From positions 1 to 42,659 of the forward strand of contig DAIDMD010000137.1 in the NCBI GenBank assembly GCA_027449165.1: DNA of 42,659 nt, read 5' to 3'. Below are positions 25,332-32,937 of this stretch, piece by piece (within the stretch, counting starts at the first letter, position 1; every line of letters starts with the position of its first letter). Made by a program: the position numbers and the translations under genes. The notes under the pieces are model-generated. The model searched no databases, was not told the DNA's origin, and worked only from the letters and a program-made list of their open reading frames with translations. This DNA comes from Acidiferrobacter sp. Its GTDB lineage: Bacteria > Pseudomonadota > Gammaproteobacteria > Acidiferrobacterales > Acidiferrobacteraceae.

Positions 25332-26866
25332 CCCTCGTCTGGCACGACGCCCGGTGTCTGAGGCCCGAGCAATTCCCGGCCTATGAGGAGGCGCACACGG
25401 CGAGGGCATCGCGCGGCGAGGCCGTCCTCGGTTTTGTGCGTCTCGCGCGCTGTGCGCTCGCCGGGGCCCTCGAGGACCCGCAGCGCGCGCTGCGCCTGTC
25501 GTATATCGGTGACCGCTTTCCGGTCGTAAGGCGGCTGACCGGGGGCGGGAGCCTGTCCCTCGACCCCGACACCTTGATCGTCGTGCTCGCCCTGCCCGCG
25601 GGCCGCTATGCGGCGGCCGCACCCGATAGCCTGATGGCCGCGTTCGCATCGCCGCTGCTTGCGGCCATTCGAGGATGCGGGGCCGACGTTGCGTTCGCGC
25701 CCCCCAATGATCTCGTCGCCGCCGGGCGCAAGGTGGCCAGCGCCTTCCTCACGCGCCGCGCGGGCGTGGTTCTGTTCGAGGCCGTCGTGCCGCTCTCCCT
25801 GGATGTCGAGGAGCTCTTGAAGACCCTCCGGCTCCCCCTGGAGAAGCTCTCCGAACAGGGACTCCTCGCGGCCCGCCAGCGATTTGCGCCGCTGCGGACC
25901 CTCATCCCCGGCCTGCGATCGGGGCCGTTGCGCGCCCGGATCGCCGCCGAGACGGGGCGCGCCCTGGGTCTTGAGGTCCGCCGGGAGCCGCCCCCCGCGG
26001 TCGGGCTGGCGCGCCCCGTCGGGCCGGATGACCGGCCGCCGCCCGATGTCCAGGCCTTCTTAAAGACCCCCGGCGGCATCCTGTATCTGGATGTCTGGCT
26101 CGATCGGGGATCTGTCATACGGGAGGCCCGCTTCACGGGCGGCGTGGCCTGCCTCGATCCCGGCCTCTTCCCCCGCCTGCAGGGATCCCTCGGCGCCACC
26201 GACGTCGCCCAGGCCGAGTCCACGCTTGCGAAGGCCCTGGAGGGCCCACCCCCGGACATCATCGGGGTGGCCGCTGCGGATATCGTCTACCTGGGCCATC
26301 TATGCGCGGCGCGCTTCGATGTCGGCCGCCGGCTGGGTCTTGCGGCGGCCACCCAGATCAGCACCTTCAGCCCCGACCGCGGGGCCTCGGTCGAGGCGAT
26401 CCTGGCTTCCATCGACGCGGTCCTGCTGCCCTACTGCGCCAAGCCAACCTGGTGCAAATGGCGGCACCGCGACGGCTGTCCCGAGTGCGGACAATGCGCG
26501 GTGGGCGAGGCCTACGGCCTGGCGCGCGAACGGGACCTCACGGTCATCACCATTACCAACTACGAGCATCTGCGCACGGTCCTTGCCGACCTCAAGGGGC
26601 GCGGCGCGCGCGCCTTTCTGGGCGTCTGTTGCACGGACTTTTTCCTAAAGCGCGACTACGCCTTCATAGAGGCCGGGGTCCCCGCGGTCTTTTTGGATAT
26701 CGGAGGGGATACCTGTTATACCCTCCGCCAGGAAGAGGCCGCCTATGCCGGACGTTTCGAGGCCCAGGCCTATATGGATGCGCGGCTCCTGCAGCGTCTC
26801 CTCGATTGGCGGGATCGACTGGCGGCCGCCCCTGGTCGCCGCGAACCGCCATCGTCCTGCGCATGA
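25328..26866 (+). CDS. Lipoate-protein ligase A-like protein fused to DUF116
   Basis: A 512-residue three-part protein. Residues 1-235 resemble the LplA/BPL catalytic domain: RRLTGGG at 69-74, PPNDLVAAGRKVAS with the presumed lipoyl-AMP lysine K135, and LEKLSEQGLLAARQRFAPL. Residues 245-315 (LKTPGGILYLDVWLDRG, FTGG) resemble the LplA accessory domain. Residues 340-490 are DUF116, with a cysteine cluster C370, C376, C384, C387, C390, C434, C435 and C463, which could bind metal or Fe-S. The GTG start overlaps the ubiV stop (GTGA). No lipoyl acceptor is encoded nearby. The fusion and coupling to ubiV suggest a link to anaerobic ubiquinone synthesis or to lipoylation under low oxygen; the function is unknown. 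Confidence 0.85.
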   Translation: MTLVWHDARCLRPEQFPAYEEAHTARASRGEAVLGFVRLARCALAGALEDPQRALRLSYIGDRFPVVRRLTGGGSLSLDPDTLIVVLALPAGRYAAAAPDSLMAAFASPLLAAIRGCGADVAFAPPNDLVAAGRKVASAFLTRRAGVVLFEAVVPLSLDVEELLKTLRLPLEKLSEQGLLAARQRFAPLRTLIPGLRSGPLRARIAAETGRALGLEVRREPPPAVGLARPVGPDDRPPPDVQAFLKTPGGILYLDVWLDRGSVIREARFTGGVACLDPGLFPRLQGSLGATDVAQAESTLAKALEGPPPDIIGVAAADIVYLGHLCAARFDVGRRLGLAAATQISTFSPDRGASVEAILASIDAVLLPYCAKPTWCKWRHRDGCPECGQCAVGEAYGLARERDLTVITITNYEHLRTVLADLKGRGARAFLGVCCTDFFLKRDYAFIEAGVPAVFLDIGGDTCYTLRQEEAAYAGRFEAQAYMDARLLQRLLDWRDRLAAAPGRREPPSSCA

Positions 26867-27156
26867 GGCCGTCTTCATGCGGCGTATCTCCGTGCCTGTA
26901 TCACGCAGGATCGGCCCGCTTGTTTCCGAATGCCTGGACGTGTTCTACAATTCCTTGAGGTCGGGCGCGGAGCCTTACGGCGTCTTAAGGGTTGCGCGCC
27001 TCGGATCTAGGACGTTCCGGAAACGGGAAGATCAAACTGCGATCGCTCCCAGAATGCGGGGCGGCCGGCGGGATCGCGCGGTGGACGAATCAGGGCCGGG
27101 CGACTGCGGAAACAGACAATAATCAGGATACCGGCTTGCTAAATAGGGGGATGTCC

Positions 27157-28011
27157 ATGACGTATCGATTGAGTGGGTGGCTTGCGATCTCTGCCGCGCT
27201 GTCTGGGCTGATGTTGGGCGTGGGTGCCCAGGCGCGTGTGCGCGGGGAAGGCGCGATGGTGGCCTACAACAACAACGCCAGTCTCGCGTTTGTCCAGAGT
27301 CATGTGGAGTACGGGGAGCGCCTCGCACCGCCCAACGGTCCGTATTTCGATACGGAATCGGGGTTCATAAAAGGGGGCCGCGCGACGGTGTCGGGCATGC
27401 GCAACGCCGGCGTTCGCAATGTGTATTTTCATGTCTCCTACAGCCAGGTCACCGGCAATCTGACCTATGTCGGCGGGATCAATGGGACCACCACCTCGCT
27501 CGTCGAGCCCAATAATGCCCAGATGAGCGACGTCGGCCTGCGCCTGGGCCAGGGCTTCATGGTCGCCGACGACATGATGCTGGTGCCCTACATCGGTTAT
27601 GGATTTCACCACTGGGCGCGCGGCGAGCCGGCGAGCGTGGCCGCGCCCTATAACCTTTACGAAAGCTACCGCAATCAATACGCGGCCTTCGGGATCTTAT
27701 GGCAGACAGAACTCTTCCGTCGGCTCGTGACGAGCCTGAATCTCGCCTACGGCCGCACGATTCATCCTACGATATCGGCGCCGGCCATGGGGTTCGCCGA
27801 GGGTCTGGGGCCGGAGCCCTGGCGCCGTGCCGGCGCCGACATCGATTATCTCATCGGACGCCATGAGGCGGTGTTCGTGAGCGCGACCTATACGGAGTTC
27901 CAGTACGGCGCGGGTCCCGTGGTGCCGATAGGCGGCGGATATGTCGCGCATGAGCCGTTTAGTCAGACCGAGATCACCAACTACGCCATAGGGGCGCGTT
28001 TCCTCTTCTGA
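27157..28011 (+). CDS. Outer membrane beta-barrel-like protein, unknown role
   Basis: A 284-residue protein with a signal peptide (MTYRLSGWLAISAALSGLML, cleavage probably after AQA) and an amphipathic, aromatic-rich mature part ending in GARFLF. The terminal phenylalanine is the usual signal for BAM-dependent insertion. Alternating strands such as VYFHVSYSQVTGNLTYVGG and YTEFQYGAG support a barrel of about eight to twelve strands. I do not recognise a specific family. ATG 27157 is preferred over ATG 27151 because AGGGGG at 27145-27150 gives better spacing. About 290 bases separate it from the DUF116 gene; nothing definite is seen there. It is probably a separate unit. Confidence 0.65.
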   Translation: MTYRLSGWLAISAALSGLMLGVGAQARVRGEGAMVAYNNNASLAFVQSHVEYGERLAPPNGPYFDTESGFIKGGRATVSGMRNAGVRNVYFHVSYSQVTGNLTYVGGINGTTTSLVEPNNAQMSDVGLRLGQGFMVADDMMLVPYIGYGFHHWARGEPASVAAPYNLYESYRNQYAAFGILWQTELFRRLVTSLNLAYGRTIHPTISAPAMGFAEGLGPEPWRRAGADIDYLIGRHEAVFVSATYTEFQYGAGPVVPIGGGYVAHEPFSQTEITNYAIGARFLF

Positions 28012-28268
28012 TGCCGCGCGGGTAGGGCGCGGTGGGCCTCCCGGCCGTCGCGCCCTGCCATTTCCGGGATAAGCCGCGAGGCGACGGCGTCACAGGCCGC
28101 GGGCGGACGGCAGGAAGATGCCTGCCGTTGAAGCGGCCGTAGGCGTGCTCCGACCCCCTCAGCGAAGGATGGCTAGGCCGTCTACGCTACGAGCAATAAT
28201 TAAACGGGGTTCCTGCGGGATCTTTCCTCGCAGTCCCGAGGGGGGATCCCCTGCGGGAAACGGCGGGG

Positions 28269-29549
28269 CTAGCCGCGCACCGGGTCAAGTGTCCGCAGGA
28301 GGGCCGCGAGCCGCGTTCTTTTCGCGGCGCCCGCGAGAATGTGCATACGCCCGTTTTCCCGGTAGATCATGAAGGGGATAAGGGACGTGAGGCGTACGAT
28401 AAGCCGGGTGTTGCCGATAATGGTCTGGCGAAGCGTCGGAGCGACATGCGCGAGCGGCCGTATCCCGCCCTCCCACAATCGCACGTTGAAGTGGCGTTCG
28501 TCATAGGCCAGTGCCGCGCTCGGATCGGGGGCCGTCACGATCGCCGCCGCCTTTCCCAGGGTCGATGGGCGCACCAACGCCACCGGCACCCAGCGAATAA
28601 CCACGGGGCCAGGGTTTACGGCCTGCATCTTGACCCAGAGCGCATGGCAGAACGGCTCGTCGGGGTCGAATACGATTTGGATCGCGACCGGACCCCGGGA
28701 CGCGCCTTGCCGCACGGCGGGGCTCTTGCGTAACTGGGCCCAGGCCCGCCACAGATCGGCTTGTCCCTGCGGCGTATTGGGCGGGTGGCGGAACAGTTCC
28801 GGCAACGGGCGGGTTTTGGGCGCGGCCGCGGCGACAGGATGGGTGGAGGTCCGCGCGGGAGCGGCGGCCGCGCCGGGTGTTGCGGGTGGGTTCGCGGCCG
28901 CCGCCGGCAGGCGTGCCGGGGTCGAAAGCTGTGCGAGGCTGGCTTGCTGGCGCGCGATCTGTGCGTTTTCGCGCGCCAACGCGGCATTGGCGGTCGCGAT
29001 CTCCGCCTTCACGCCGCTCGTGGCTGCCGACAGATGCGCGAGTTGGGTGTTCAGTTCCGCGAGCATCGGGGATGAGACCCTGGCCGGCGCCACGATCTTC
29101 GGGCACTGCCCGCCCAGCCAGTGTCCGCGCTCGACTGCGCGGATGACCATTGTGGTTTCGCCGATTCGCTGTGTCCGCTTCCAGGTCCCCCGATAAATGA
29201 GGTGGCGGCCATGTCCGGTAAAGCGGTCCTGCCCGTGGTCTATGGTGATGGCCCCGCCGATCCGCACCCGATCCCCCCAGGTCGCGACGGTGACCCCCGG
29301 GCGTCGCTGGACACGTATCGTCATCGGGCCGTGCGGGCCGCGGGCCACGCCGAGGTCGGCGGTCGTGTTCACCGCGGGGCCGATGTCCCGCAGACAATAG
29401 TCGCCGCGGCTCGTGAGATCCATGGCCCCGCTCATGACGGTTGTGATGGCCCAAAGGCCCGGCCGAAAGCCGTCCGCGGCCCGGACCGTTCCCGATGCCA
29501 GGAACGCGCATAGCCCGGCCACGCAATAGGCCAAGCCGGCCCCCATCAT
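28269..29549 (-). CDS. Secreted DUF3617-like / DsbG-like protein with altered active site
   Basis: A 426-residue exported protein. Residues 1-24 form a signal peptide ending VRA. Residues 28-150 (FRPGLWAITTVMSGAMD, YCLRD) resemble DUF3617. A coiled coil (about 160-208, LAELNTQLAHLSAATSG onward) and a Pro/Ala linker follow. The end (255-420) looks like a DsbC/DsbG thioredoxin fold: FDPDEPFCHALW, then a cis-Pro-like LIPFMIY (P392) and ENGR. In DsbG relatives the motif is DPxCxxC; here the first cysteine is replaced by E298 and only C301 remains. It therefore should not act as a normal oxidoreductase and may be a chaperone. The long upstream open frame lacks a signal peptide, so the start is 29549 (or 29546). 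Confidence 0.6.
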   Translation of the reverse strand: MMGAGLAYCVAGLCAFLASGTVRAADGFRPGLWAITTVMSGAMDLTSRGDYCLRDIGPAVNTTADLGVARGPHGPMTIRVQRRPGVTVATWGDRVRIGGAITIDHGQDRFTGHGRHLIYRGTWKRTQRIGETTMVIRAVERGHWLGGQCPKIVAPARVSSPMLAELNTQLAHLSAATSGVKAEIATANAALARENAQIARQQASLAQLSTPARLPAAAANPPATPGAAAAPARTSTHPVAAAAPKTRPLPELFRHPPNTPQGQADLWRAWAQLRKSPAVRQGASRGPVAIQIVFDPDEPFCHALWVKMQAVNPGPVVIRWVPVALVRPSTLGKAAAIVTAPDPSAALAYDERHFNVRLWEGGIRPLAHVAPTLRQTIIGNTRLIVRLTSLIPFMIYRENGRMHILAGAAKRTRLAALLRTLDPVRG

Positions 29550-29703
29550 GGCCCGCCCGCCTGCCGCGCTCCCGTGGCGTGCCGGAGCCCCGGCGCACCG
29601 CTTGGGTGGGATGTGGATATCCGCCGGCACCCCGCGTGCCCGGCGGCCCTTCTTCCGACCTGCGATCATAAATCGCCTCCGCGCCTCCTGTATCGGCATG
29701 GGC

Positions 29704-29746
29704 GTACCGCGTCTTCGGACGCGGTACTCGCGCCGATCTTCGGCGC
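29704..29746. repeat. Two adjacent perfect hairpins downstream of the methyltransferase gene
   Basis: GTACCGCGTC/GACGCGGTAC (29704-29713 and 29718-29727, loop TTCG) and GCGCCGA/TCGGCGC (29730-29736 and 29740-29746, loop TCT) stand three bases apart. Read leftward they come just after the methyltransferase stop and about 155 bases before the DsbG-like start. There is no T-run, so they may stabilise mRNA or attenuate rather than terminate by the intrinsic route. Confidence 0.7.
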
Positions 29747-29751
29747 CTCCT

Positions 29752-30423
29752 CTAGCCGTTTCCCCAGGCGAAGACATTCACGCGGGCCGGGGGCACGTTG
29801 CGCCATATCGTGCGGGAGTGCAGGCAGGTGATCTCCTGGGCCCAGTCGATGGCGCGGCAGCGCAGGCTGTAGGTGAACTGGATGAACGTGGCGCCCCTGG
29901 GGAGTATCGCGTCCAGGGCCGACCCGATCTGATCGACGGTGCTCTTGGGCAGGGACTTCAGGGGTAGGCTCGATACCACAGTCGACACGCGCTGCGCCCG
30001 CCAGCCGAGCAGACTGACGAGTTCGGCCGCGTCGCCCTCCAGGATCGCCACCTCCGGGAACCGTTGCCTGAGGTGTGCGGCCAGCAGCGCCGATTTTTCA
30101 ACGACTATGAGCCGCTCCGGCGCCACCCCATGGGCCAGCAGCGAGGCGGTCACGACGCCCGTCCCGGCGCCCAGCTCCACGATGTAGCCCTTGGATGCGG
30201 CCACCGCCTGTGCGGCCATGTAGTCCGCAAGGTGCCGCGAACTCGGGCAGGCCGCGCCGACGGCCTGCGGCCCCGAACAGAGGGCGCGGGCAAAAAGTCG
30301 CAGATCCGCCGGGAAAACCGCCGCGACGATCCGGGCGACCCCCTTACGCGTCGCGTCCCGCCACCAGGATGCCCTTTGTGTTCCCTCCCCCGGCCTTCCG
30401 GAGTCGGTCGTCGCGCGGTGCAT
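29752..30423 (-). CDS. SAM-dependent methyltransferase, phospholipid N-methyltransferase-like
   Basis: A 223-residue class I methyltransferase with motif I VELGAGTGVVTASLL, motif II-like IVVEKSALLAAHLRQRFP, an acidic AILEGDA and VVSSLPLKSLP. The pattern, including SSRHLADYMAAQ before motif I, is that of PmtA-type phosphatidylethanolamine N-methyltransferases and the RsmA-related group they are confused with. The likely role is methylation of phosphatidylethanolamine, but the substrate is inferred. The frame is open 45 codons further upstream; ATG 30423 follows a GGGGGGG stretch and begins before the conserved part. It precedes the DsbG-like gene on the same strand with 200 bases between. Confidence 0.7.
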   Translation of the reverse strand: MHRATTDSGRPGEGTQRASWWRDATRKGVARIVAAVFPADLRLFARALCSGPQAVGAACPSSRHLADYMAAQAVAASKGYIVELGAGTGVVTASLLAHGVAPERLIVVEKSALLAAHLRQRFPEVAILEGDAAELVSLLGWRAQRVSTVVSSLPLKSLPKSTVDQIGSALDAILPRGATFIQFTYSLRCRAIDWAQEITCLHSRTIWRNVPPARVNVFAWGNG

Positions 30424-30496
30424 AACCCCCCCCGTTCGTCCCCAATAAAAGCGGGCACGATCCGAATTTATCGCCCAAGCATATCGTGTAAACCAA

Positions 30497-30787
30497 CCCG
30501 CGACTGAAGTCGCGGGCTTTATTCTGGAGAACACAGCGATGCCGTATTCAGCGAACATGCCGGAGGTTTACTCGGAAGCCGAGGCTTCCGGCCCAACGCA
30601 TTTCCCTGTCGGGCTGCACCGGTTGCCGAATCGTGCCGGAAGGTCCACATCCTGTGCAACAGTCTCTAGACCATCGACTTGCGTCGGCAATCCCTCGTTA
30701 CTCGGTCACGTCACCAAGCCACGTGGGGGATACGGGCGACGTTTGGATTATAGCGCAATTCCGCCCGCGACTGAAGTCGGTCGCGGG
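30497..30787. mobile_element. Possible decayed transposon end or MITE-like element with repeated palindromes
   Basis: This gene-free stretch (30424-30865) contains CCCGCGACTGAAGTCGCGGG at 30497-30516 and a second copy of CCCGCGACTGAAGTCG extended by GTCGCGGG at 30764-30787, in direct orientation 267 bases apart. Each is followed by a GGAG-containing segment and an ATG (30540, 30806). A third palindrome, GGAAGCCGAGGCTTCC, sits at 30574-30589. Such GACTGAAGTC hairpins resemble subterminal hairpins of IS200/IS605-type elements. No transposase fragment is readable, so this is at most a remnant. Confidence 0.4.
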
Positions 30788-30865
30788 TCTCCTTGCGGAG
30801 GTTCTATGAACCGGCGATTGCAACGACGACGCGACAATTAGGCCGAAACGCCGCCTCGGATCCCG

Positions 30866-31300
30866 TTAGGGAAGAAGGGCGCGCAGCCGCTTTTTGTGGC
30901 GGTAGATCGCGCTCTCCAGGGCGTGCCGCAATTGCAGTGCGACGCCGGTATCGCCTTCCACGCACAATCGGCGATCGAAGAACAGTGCGTCCGCGTCCTC
31001 GGTCTGCAGGAGGAGCGCCATAAACGACCGCATCTCGCCGCGTATGCAGGTCTTCCAGGGGGTCGGCGGCGCGGGCCACAGGCGTCCATTGCGGATCACA
31101 AAGCCGATTGCAAGGTGCGGGTTGGTGATCTCGAGACGCACCCGAGTGCCCGACAGGTCATTCAAGGAACGGTCCGAGATCAGCAGGATATTGGCCATGA
31201 GCGCGCCGCCCAGGGCAATGGCCGGCGCCGGCAGCACCTTGATCCCGAGGTCCAGGGCGCGGGGCGCGGTCTGTGAGATGATGTCGGACACCAAGGTCAT
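30866..31300 (-). CDS. ubiT: UbiT, SCP2-domain lipid carrier for anaerobic ubiquinone synthesis
   Basis: A 144-residue SCP2 (sterol-carrier-like) protein aligned with E. coli UbiT (YhbT): LLLQTEDADALFFDRRLCVEGDTGVAL matches the conserved C-terminal half, described here in two overlapping parts LLLQTEDADALFF and RRLCVEGDTGVAL. UbiT binds prenylated ubiquinone intermediates. The frame opens at 31348, but the ATG at 31300 matches the homologue's start and avoids coding through the FNR box. The gene diverges from ubiD, with two FNR-like boxes between. This completes UbiT-UbiU-UbiV in one window, although ubiT is 4 kb away from ubiUV. Confidence 0.85.
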   Translation of the reverse strand: MTLVSDIISQTAPRALDLGIKVLPAPAIALGGALMANILLISDRSLNDLSGTRVRLEITNPHLAIGFVIRNGRLWPAPPTPWKTCIRGEMRSFMALLLQTEDADALFFDRRLCVEGDTGVALQLRHALESAIYRHKKRLRALLP

Positions 31301-31334
31301 GCGCGCATTGTTCGCCCTTTGCTGCATCTGCGGG

Positions 31335-31348
31335 TTGATGCGCGTCAA
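31335..31348. promoter_or_regulatory. FNR box in the ubiT-ubiD intergenic region
   Basis: TTGATGCGCGTCAA matches the FNR consensus at 9 of 10. Placed at -41.5 it would start ubiD transcription near 31383, 22 bases before the ATG at 31405. Confidence 0.72.
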
Positions 31349-31353
31349 ACGCT

Positions 31354-31367
31354 TTGCGCTGGATCAA
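31354..31367. promoter_or_regulatory. Second FNR-like site in the ubiT-ubiD region
   Basis: TTGCGCTGGATCAA matches at 8 of 10 (one perfect half-site). At -41.5 in the leftward direction it would start ubiT near 31319, 19 bases before ATG 31300. Its centre is 19 bp from the first box. Confidence 0.5.
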
Positions 31368-31404
31368 AAGGCGCGATGGTGCCGCGCCCTATGCTGCCGC
31401 CACG

Positions 31405-32868
31405 ATGTTTACCGATATGCGCCAATTCCTTGCGCACCTCGAGCGCCAGAAGCTCCTGGCGCGCGTGACTGCACCGGTTAGTGCCCATCTGGAGATCACC
31501 GAGATCTGTCGGCGGGCCATCATGGCCCAGGGGCCGGCGCTGCTGTTCGAGCACGTCGACGGCGGGACCGTGCCGGTGGTGGGGAACCTGTTTGGGACCC
31601 GCGAGCGCGTCTTGCAGGCCATGGATCTCGACGACAGCGCCGCCCTGCGTTCGCTAGGCGAGCTCCTTGGGCGCATCAAGGAGCCCCGTTGGCCGCGCGG
31701 TACCGGCGAGGCCATCCAGCATCTGCCCATCATCGGCCGCCTGTGGGCGGCCCGCGCGCGGGTCGTGGGGGAGCCGGCGCCGGTCCACGAGTGCGTCCAG
31801 GAGGGTCCGGCCGTCGATCTCGAGGCCCTGCCGATCTCGCACTGCTGGCCCGAGGATGCCGGCCGTCTCCTCACCTTCGGTCTGGTCATTACCCGGCCGG
31901 GGCGCGAGGGGCGGCACAACGTGGCGGTCTACCGCCAGCAGCTGATCGGCCGCAACCGCCTCATCATGCTCTGGCTGGCCCACCGGGGCGGCGCCGGCGA
32001 CTATGCGCGGTTTCGCGAGACTTACCCCGACGAGCCGTTTCCGGTGGCGGTGGCCATCGGCGCGGATCCGGCGCTCACCATAGCCGCGGTCGCGCCCATC
32101 CCCGATACCCTGTCCGAGTACCAGTTCGCAGGCCTTTTGCGCGGCGCCCGCACCGAGCTTGCGCGCTCGGGCAACGGATTGCTGGTGCCGGCGCGCGCCG
32201 AGATCGTATTGGAGGGCGTAATCGCCCCCGACGATACCGCCGTGGAGGGACCGTTTGGCGATCACACCGGCTACTACAATGCCCAGGACCGGTTCCCGGT
32301 CATGACCGTGACCCGCGTGACCCACCGTCATGCCCCTCTCTATCAGACCACCTACATGGGGCGCTCGCCCCATGACGAGCCCTCGGTATTGGCCGGCGCC
32401 CTGAACGAGGTCTTCGTGCCCCTGCTGCAACAACAGTTTCCCGAGATCACCGATTTCTACCTGCCCCCGGAGGCCTGCTCCTACCGGGTCGCGGTTGTGA
32501 GCATTCGCAAACGTTATCCCGGCCATGCCCGCCGCATCATGTTCGGCATATGGTCCTACCTCCGCCAGTTCACCTACACCAAGTTCGTGATCGTCACCGA
32601 CGACGACATCGATGTGCGCAACTGGTCGGAGGTGATTTGGGCCCTGGTGACCCGCGCCGATCCCGCCCGCGACGCGGTCATCCTCACGGACACGCCGATC
32701 GATTATCTGGATTTCGCGAGCCCCGAGGCCGGCCTGGGCGGCAAGATGGGCCTGGATGCCACGCTGAAGCGGCCCCCCGAGACCACCCGTCCCCCCGGCC
32801 GGCCCATCCGCCCGGATCCGCGGACCCAAGCCGCGGTCGCCGATATCTGCGCGGCCTTGGGCCTGTGA
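31405..32868 (+). CDS. ubiD: UbiD, 3-polyprenyl-4-hydroxybenzoate decarboxylase
   Basis: UbiD decarboxylates polyprenyl-hydroxybenzoate with prenylated FMN from UbiX. The 487-residue protein carries HLEITEICRRAIMAQGPALLF, WLAHRGGA, PDEPFPVAVAIGADPA, the EGPFGDHTGYYN active-site segment and VTDDDIDVRNWSEVIWA. ATG 31405 fits the homologue start; ATG 31417 is an alternative, and neither has a strong ribosome site. The frame begins earlier, inside the second FNR-like site, which is unlikely to be coding. Sitting opposite ubiT behind shared FNR boxes ties it to the anaerobic quinone pathway. Confidence 0.95.
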   Translation: MFTDMRQFLAHLERQKLLARVTAPVSAHLEITEICRRAIMAQGPALLFEHVDGGTVPVVGNLFGTRERVLQAMDLDDSAALRSLGELLGRIKEPRWPRGTGEAIQHLPIIGRLWAARARVVGEPAPVHECVQEGPAVDLEALPISHCWPEDAGRLLTFGLVITRPGREGRHNVAVYRQQLIGRNRLIMLWLAHRGGAGDYARFRETYPDEPFPVAVAIGADPALTIAAVAPIPDTLSEYQFAGLLRGARTELARSGNGLLVPARAEIVLEGVIAPDDTAVEGPFGDHTGYYNAQDRFPVMTVTRVTHRHAPLYQTTYMGRSPHDEPSVLAGALNEVFVPLLQQQFPEITDFYLPPEACSYRVAVVSIRKRYPGHARRIMFGIWSYLRQFTYTKFVIVTDDDIDVRNWSEVIWALVTRADPARDAVILTDTPIDYLDFASPEAGLGGKMGLDATLKRPPETTRPPGRPIRPDPRTQAAVADICAALGL

Positions 32869-32875
32869 GCGTATA

Positions 32876-32889
32876 TTGATAATAGTCAA
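32876..32889 (+). promoter_or_regulatory. FNR box upstream of hemN
   Basis: TTGATAATAGTCAA matches the FNR consensus at 9 of 10. The centre is 55.5 bases from the hemN ATG; at -41.5 transcription would start near 32924, leaving room for the AGGA ribosome site at 32927-32930. Confidence 0.82.
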
Positions 32890-32937
32890 GGCGCGCCTTG
32901 CCCCCGGGGCGATACCTTCGTGCTTTAGGATTATCTT

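Noticed and set aside
30539-30841. A possible 100-residue protein between the repeats
   Set aside because: It has no family similarity, starts in a hairpin-linked repeat copy and spans the second copy; more likely non-coding repeat DNA.
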